A stretch of DNA of 64,000 nt. It comes from Isoperla grammatica (lineage: Eukaryota; Arthropoda; Insecta; Plecoptera; Perlodidae). Each line of letters opens with the position of its first letter. The stretch's first letter is position 1. The notes under the pieces were generated by a model, which was given only the letters and a program-made list of their open reading frames with translations, was not told the DNA's origin and ran no database searches. The stretch spans positions 56,785,221 through 56,849,220 of the forward strand of contig OX246740.1 in the NCBI GenBank assembly GCA_945910005.1, read 5' to 3'. The position numbers were made by a program, and so were the translations under genes. This document shows positions 57,390-64,000 of the stretch, in pieces.

Positions 57390-59817
57390 TGATTTTATGT
57401 ATTGAAACTACAGCCGGAGGCTTTGCTGCGAAACATCTTAGCAAGTTGTTGATCTATATCGTGGAGTTGGTGGTTTCAGAGTGTAACATAATTCTTAAAG
57501 GAGTATATTATCTTTTCTTTTTAAGTTAAGTTTTTATGTGTTTAGTTCAGACAGCAAGTACTAAGTCCCTGATGTAATAAGTTTCTTAATTCCAAGCATT
57601 ATCGCGATAATTTGCACTCGCAAGAGAATTGCTTTTGGTTCTAGATTTTAATGACATTTAATATGAGCTTTTAATTGCAAGTGTAGATTGGTTATGATTT
57701 TAATGACTATCGTTTTAGCAATCGTAGCGTATCCAGCTATAATTGTTGTTTAATTACGAACTTATTGCGATACGGCATCCGCGATACTAACGAATATACA
57801 TTTTGGTTTCAGGATATCGATTTTATCTAATGTGTGTTTAGTATTCGTTAATTCAGTTATATTTGAGATAATTTCAGTAGATAACAACTGACTGTGAGAC
57901 TAAAGTATTGTAGATAGACACTAATACACAATTCTTGTTTGTGTGATGTTCATTAATAATTACACAATAGTTGTGTTCAAACAATGTTTGAGAATCGTAA
58001 ATTTCTAGAGAATGATACATTTAAACACTTTATTCTTATCATATTTTCTAACCTTAACCCTACAAAATAAATACTTGAAAGTGTTTAAACATGTACTGAA
58101 CAAGAAATTGAGATATTTAACAAAAATCTATTCTTTCATTGCGTACTGGTTGTTGACTAGATTTAGATTCCCATGAAGTTCGAACAGTGCTGGCTCAGCT
58201 GACTGAACTAGAGGTTGTTGTAGTTGACTGTACACTCGCTTGTTAACTCTGCGAGTGACTGTACCGCACTGAACGAAGCCAGAAACTCTTCCCAGGGCCT
58301 AACGGCTCTGGAGGCACAGAAACTTATAATACGCCACATTAGACTTGAAAAATAGAGCAATTTAAATGAAAATTCGAATTTGATGTCTTCATTATTTGAG
58401 TTTACTTCTGGTTTTCTCGAGACCCTGCGAATAGCACGGTGGGTAGGGGGGAGGGAGAGGGGGGGGGGGGGGTAGCTCATGTTTATCTGTGCCATGTCAT
58501 TAAACTCGAACAGAATTACAAGACAACAGAAACTCAACTACGGGGGCTAGAAATGTGTTCCATTATCTTTCCCAGAAGTGCATTTAAACTGCCTGCCAAA
58601 ATGATAACGCAGTGCTTTCAGTACAGTTTTAAATATTTCTCAAGAATAGAATTGTAATTATACTTAATAATACTCTCACACTCATTTATTTAAATTAAAA
58701 GTGTCAAAGCTAAGTGTTTATGCTCTCAAAAATTTCTTTCAACTTTAATTTGTGTGCATTGTTTTCTTTCATTGGCTTTAAAAACATTTATGCAATGTTA
58801 ATCGTTTTGGAATATTTTAATACAGTTCAACAAAATATATTGCACTTTAACAATGCAACTCAAATTACTGCATTAGAACAAATTTCTTAGACTTATTTTA
58901 CTTGTTTAACATCGAAATATTGACGAAAATACAAATTTAATTATCCTGCAGAAGAAAGGATACACCTAAAATGAATATTTTACTAAATTGATCTTACTCC
59001 AATTTCATTTTTGTTAAAACTGTTTTTTCGTTTCTCCTTTTTGATTTCTCGTTCTCCAAACTCAAATGGGAAAAAGTAAAATTAAATCGTGTTTGAGATA
59101 TAGTTACTTGATTGTCGTAGAAAATGTTTCCATTGCTCGTTTAGTTTCGTTTCCCTTTGCTTTACACTCAACTATAAGTTAGTCGGAGACGCTTTGTGTT
59201 CTTTCCCAATATTGTCATTTAATTTTCATCCCTGAAGAATATTGTTCATGCATATTAATGAAACTTATAACGTCTCTAAAATTGAAGTCTAATTACTTAG
59301 GGTAAAGTTCAAAATGAAATGCGCGTCTTTACGATGCATCTTCTGGGTCAAGTGATGCTGCGTTTTTATCGCAACAATAGAGTCGTGGTTTATTTTTGTC
59401 GATCAAACTTGTAGAGAGTTTGGTATGAATATTAAAACACAAATACATCAAAGTTAAAAACGTGCTTTTATAAAACAAATAATCACAGGGTAAAATGTAA
59501 AATAACACATATTTCTCGTTGCTCGCCATTATTTATAATACGAATTGGTGGGTTCAATTAAAGTAATACATACAACACCTGTTATTATAAAATATCAATT
59601 CCATTGACTGGTTCCACTATATTGAGAGAATAAATATCTATATTATGAAAGCTTCTAAACTGCTGCAGGGAGTAAAATAAATATCCATTAATGTGTAACG
59701 TGCCCTTTGATTTTGTTCACGGGCTAATAGGTTTGCAATTTCAAATATATCCGACTAATGCACAGATTGCGGCCGCTACCTTCTTCACAGATCACATCTG
59801 AATAAATGTGACGTAAT
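57390..59817. other. No supported gene
   Basis: AT-rich with another G run near 58459-58472. The only sizeable minus frame, 58208-58537, has no recognised domain. Confidence 0.45.
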
Positions 59818-59820
59818 TTA

Positions 59821-60539
59821 GGGCCGGTTTTTCAATCAGTTTTTTAATCAGTGGTTGGGGTAACCAAGGCTTTTACCAACATTGTCAATGTAAAATGTAG
59901 ATGCAACCCAAACATATTAAAAATGTTTTTTTTTTTAGTTCAAACTAATTTTGTAGGCCTATATGATAACAATTTTTAAAAAGCACAACTCAGTTTTGTT
60001 TTATTGAATTCATAAGCCTGCATGTTTAATAAATAGGAAATGAAATAGTGTATGTATATGTTTTCCTGGTTGGCTATTATTGCTTGAGATGAGTAAAGTC
60101 ATTTGTCAAGCTCACAATATTAAATTATGCAACCTAAAAGAGGCCGTGGAAGTACCTAACCAGCCTTTGGTAAATTGATGGTCCATCCAGTGTTTAAACA
60201 ACAATGATCTGTCTGTACCAAATTCTTTCAAATCACTGTTGAAAGGTGTTTTTTTACCTGAACAAAACACTATTGCATCATAATACACATGTTGACCAAT
60301 ATAAATTATAGCTATTTATTAGTTTGTATATAAATAGTATGATATTGCTGATTTGAACTTTTATACAATGTGGTTTACATACGAATTTAAAGTCGCTGGA
60401 ATAAGAATTCTATCAATTTGATAAGAGTAATTAGGAGACGTTTGATAATTGGTAACTAACAGTATCACAGCATTCTCAAGTTGGTAATAGCTCTGGTTGA
60501 TCTAATCACTGATTACAAAACTGATTAAAAAACCGGCCC
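59821..60539. mobile_element. PIF/Harbinger-type MITE, 719 bp
   Basis: The ends begin GGGCCGGTTTTTCAATCAGT (left) and GGGCCGGTTTTTTAATCAGT (right, reversed) and stay alignable for about 60 bp. The flanks are TTA on both sides (59818-59820 and 60540-60542). A 3-bp TWA duplication with GG-starting inverted ends is typical of the PIF/Harbinger superfamily. No transposase ORF is present, so it is a non-autonomous copy. Confidence 0.87.
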
Positions 60540-60542
60540 TTA

Positions 60543-60894
60543 CAACATTCAACCACTTTCATTTATCACACACAAAACCGAACCAGTTTATCTTGTCACT
60601 CGGCCGGACCGTTACCCGAAATAACGAAAAAGTTCCCTCGGGAAGTATTTATGCCCAACGTATCTCCTATTAAGTTATGACAAAAGAAACCACTACTAAC
60701 AACACATTATACAAGCACAACCATTATAATAATAACAACACCCCCCATGTGACACATAGGCGAGCCCCGTTGTAGAGGAGAAACCAAAGGGTCAGGCTAT
60801 AGTTCTCATCACGGCCACTAGGGGCGCGCAACAACACTCCACCGCCCTCTAAAACACAACGTCGTAGGATCTCTCATGACAAATATTGTTTGCC
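60543..60894. other. No gene seen
   Basis: Unique sequence, no repeat or coding signal. Confidence 0.45.
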
Positions 60895-61060
60895 AGACTT
60901 TCTGTGAAGCTGTACGTCTGAAGGCTTTGGATGACCACGGTGGTTTATCGTGAGCTTCACGTCTAAGAGCTTTGGATAAATGACTTGGTTTATCTGTGAG
61001 CTACCCATCTAAAAGCTTTGGATAGGTTACGTGGTTTCTCTACGAAGCTTCTCTGTATAT
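60895..61060. repeat. 45-46-bp tandem repeat, 3-4 copies
   Basis: GCTTTGGAT recurs at 60924, 60969 and 61015, each followed by a GGTTTMTC-like stretch and a GAGCT/AAGCT word. Copies are moderately diverged. Confidence 0.85.
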
Positions 61061-62719
61061 ATAGCAAACAGTTTAATGCAAGATAAAAATAAATCGGCTA
61101 TCTTGAAGAAAACAGATAATTGGCAAAACGTTGAAAAGTGGTAGTAAATTAAAATGCCATGAGTAGCTGAACGTAAATAAGTAGATCTGCACAACGGAAA
61201 ACCACATTCCTCCGTTCTCAGTGCACTCAGTACTGCTTGTTATCCGGGCAGTCCTCCAACCTCCATCTATGATAAGAGTTTACATAGAAAACCTCAAGAA
61301 AATATAATACTTGAGCTTTTACGTTCCCTTTATGATAAAATAATTCTGTTTCAGCAAAAAGATTCTTCCCTGTTAGTGCATTACATGATTATTTGCAGTT
61401 TCTGAGGGCTGCTTTTAAACTAGGCCCTGCTGCTTGCTTTACACTCATAGAGGCATTGATTCCTGTCTCGTACATAAACCATGGCTTTATGCTACAAAAG
61501 CTGAAGGTAATACGAAGAGAGGAGAATTTAGCCGGAATTCCCTTCAAATATTCTAAAGGAACGCAAATGAAAGGAGAAGGAAGGCCATCGCAAACATCTT
61601 CAAAGAGATAAATATTTGAAGAAGAAAATACTTGGTGAACATTTGGTTCTTTTCTGCGCTGGAGCTGCTCGCTAAGAGGCAAACAAACTTGAGAAATGTT
61701 CGCATGCTCCGCGGTTAAGGGGGGGGGGGCACATCTACGCGGCCAATGTTTATTAAAGCATTGGGAAGCTTGTTAGAGTTTGATAATATATAACAATATT
61801 AATAAGAGGTTTCCTAGATTTCGTGAAGTTCTAGTTTTGTACTGGGCGGGGAACAAATGTTGAGGCTTCCTTGAAAGTTACACGGATCAGTTCAACCACG
61901 AATTTCCTTGTGCAAACTTAGACGTAGAAGATGTATCCTATCCTACAGACCGGGTATTTGTGTTTCTCATACTTGGGAGTTCTGACCAGTTCAAGTATCT
62001 GGATCCAAGCTAGTTTATTTTCTAAAACACAAATTCAATTTCTGCACAGTTGAACTGTTTCAGCCCAGGTTTTCGTCAAACTTTCAGTCCCAAGATTAGC
62101 CGTTTATCGGACACAACAAATATGGAACCTGTAAAATCATACCATGGGTTTTGAATGTAATGCTGTTGAAACCATGGATACCAATCCGAGATTATTAAAT
62201 CGAAGATTATCAAAGTTTGGTGCAATCTGGACCTAACCACTCGTTATCTCTAAATGATCACTGATGTAAAAACTCTGTACACAACATTCATATTTCATAA
62301 ACTTATTTACTGCCTAATATGTTCCACAAACGGTAATGCAGTCTAATATAGTGGTACACATATGTGAGGGGAGATAACGAGGTGACTACATGACTTTGTC
62401 GTGGTTACTTTGTAAAAACAAAATTGCAGTAACTTGTGTGGATGTCGCGAAAACCTAAACTATCTTCACGAACAGCTCAAGTGTCACATGGTATCACTTA
62501 TCGTCAGTTCACCCAGGATGTCAAACAACACAGATCCAGTATCACCAATTAGCCTCGCAGGTTAATCACCATCAGTGAAAGGTAATACGCCCTCAGGGCA
62601 GCCTCGCCCGTATGAGTAACTCTCTTGATGTGGGATATGATTAATAATGATGTGATTACGCGGCCATCAATTATAATAATTTATCTTATCACTCTCTGCG
62701 GTACGAGGTGAATTATTCG
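61061..62719. other. No supported gene
   Basis: The frames at 61389-61682 (minus) and 61393-61611 (plus) overlap almost completely and neither is recognisable. A G11 run is at 61719-61729. Confidence 0.4.
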
Positions 62720-62765
62720 CGTGGCCGACCGGGGTAGCGAGGGTCGTGGGTTCAAACCCTATCTC
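62720..62765 (+). repeat. tRNA-like SINE head remnant
   Basis: A box TGGCCGACCGG (62722-62732) and B box GGTTCAAACCC (62749-62759) are only 27 bases apart, so the anticodon region is missing. The TGGCCG start resembles that of 44638. Confidence 0.5.
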
Positions 62766-63780
62766 GTATGATAAATGGTTGGTTGTAGTTCATTCATTAA
62801 GGTCGACCATTCAATTGCCTCAAAAACTATAATCAAGTGACGTCATGTGTTTCAATTAAAGGACAGATACCTATGTTACAATTATGCTCAGTTGAACAGT
62901 GTAACGCGGCGTGTTTACGCTTTGTTGAAATGTAAAGACAAATATCAGTTTAGGTTGTGCGTCTTACCGCCTAAAACCTTGTTAGCTCTTCGTTGTTATT
63001 TTTCAGTTTACTAGGGTATGAAAAAAGTAATTGCCTTTTTAATTAGAAATTCGAGCATAAAAATAATTAATGTAATATAATTATAATCTTTGAATTGTTA
63101 AAAAGTGTTGTCCTGGTCGTAAACCTCATTTCGGTAATTTTATTTTGCCAAGAGTCCCTGAATGGGGGGGGGGGGGGTGGAGAGGGGCAGTTGATGTGAT
63201 GTTAGTGGCGTTACTTTGCTTACTGCAGCTGTACTGGCTACTATCGTGAGTTAAGTGCACAAGTAAGTAGATTATATTAATATTCCTAGACTTTAAAACA
63301 AAGGGGCTACTTTAACTTCAACACAGTGAAACAACGTGTTGAGAGATATTGATGTTAGATGTTTAGTGTCTTACAAGCCTGCCACGTATACGGCTATTAA
63401 ACCCCTTTGAATATAGACGACCTCCTCGTTACAGATGTTGGTAACATGTAAACAACAACATTAACATATGCTATGGACATGAAACATACACTGTATACAT
63501 ATCACTTTCATCTAAGATGTTATGCGCAGAAGGCGTTACTAATTCTAACATACAGAACAACATCGTTGACTTGCAAACGTTGTATTTAAACAGGAATGAA
63601 ACAAGATTCTGATTCAGAATGTACAGAGTAAATATTTCCCAAGTGCGAAGACAACGCAACCAATCACCGATAGCCGCTACAGGCGTCATCATCACGTGCT
63701 ATCACGTGACGTGACCTACGTGTTAACGTGATACTGATGGTTTTACTGTGCTAACGTCCGCGAGTAACGAGGGTAATAAA
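62766..63780. other. No supported gene; G14 run
   Basis: A CRE palindrome is at 62838-62845 and a G14 run at 63164-63177. A 34-nt plus-strand segment at 63229-63262, flanked by TTGCTTACTGCAG and a GTAAGT donor, is a weak exon candidate with one open frame (CTGYYRELSAQ). Confidence 0.4.
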
Positions 63781-63867
63781 GATAATGGCTACGATTATCA
63801 TAATCATTATCGAAGCCATTAATCTCGATAATGTTTACCCATAGTAAAGTTGTAAGTTATGGGTAAA
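63781..63867. repeat. Two adjacent hairpins
   Basis: An imperfect inverted repeat (GATAATGGCT...AGCCATTAATC, about 63781-63823) is followed by a 10-bp perfect stem TTTACCCATA (63834-63843) with TATGGGTAAA (63858-63867). The function is unknown. Confidence 0.7.
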
Positions 63868-64000
63868 TGACCGTCACAACAATTACTAGTTGATGTGTGG
63901 TCAGTGACCTGATGACAATACAGTGTTGTCAGCTAAGTTCCACCATAAACACATCACGTACCCATCAACCATGAATATTAATTGTGTTACTTACATTTTA

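Overview
The window reads as animal nuclear DNA, most likely from an invertebrate. It is AT-rich, has almost no long open frames, and is full of microsatellites, minisatellites, homopolymeric G/C runs, tRNA-like SINE heads and transposon remnants. I see no bacterial, phage or organelle features and cannot name the species. Nearly all of it looks intergenic or intronic. No complete host gene is recognisable.

The one clear full-length protein is the reverse transcriptase/GIY-YIG endonuclease of a Penelope-like retroelement at 17146-19690. The element has an unusual layout. Its two ends are the same 425-bp sequence in opposite orientation, so both ends of the 711-residue protein are read from one DNA segment on opposite strands. 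A hammerhead-ribozyme-like motif sits at each end, and the 3' motif contains the stop codon of the ORF.

Layout. 1-3.4 kb: a hairpin repeat, a 72-bp poly-C minisatellite, a 183-bp satellite and a diverged duplication. 3.5-16 kb: mostly unique, with a CpG-rich module near 6.6 kb, a Cys-rich candidate exon near 11.4 kb, tRNA-like heads at 12.0 and 12.8 kb, and a CRE/YY1-like cluster at 12.6-13.0 kb. 16.3-19.7 kb: poly-G, a 30-bp minisatellite and the Penelope element. 20-41 kb: a second hairpin repeat, a 563-bp MITE, SINE pieces, a non-LTR 3' end and a few candidate exons. 41.1-44.3 kb: about 34 copies of a 93-bp minisatellite. 44.3-49.8 kb: a tRNA-like unit, a deleted hAT transposon with perfect 8-bp target duplications, an unrecognised 101-residue frame, a Kazal-like candidate exon and a 90-bp higher-order minisatellite. 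50-57 kb: more tandem repeats and a 194-bp MITE. 59.8-60.5 kb: a PIF/Harbinger-type MITE with TTA target duplications. The end of the window has hairpins and tRNA-like pieces.

Three sequence-wide signals stand out. An 18-base motif near TGGTGGAGGTGCCGGGTT occurs six times in unrelated contexts. The palindrome TGACGTCA occurs eleven times where I estimate about one by chance. The octamer CACGTGAC (either strand) occurs nine times where about one is expected. Splice-site reasoning gives several short candidate exons on both strands; these are hypotheses because no transcript or homology search was possible.
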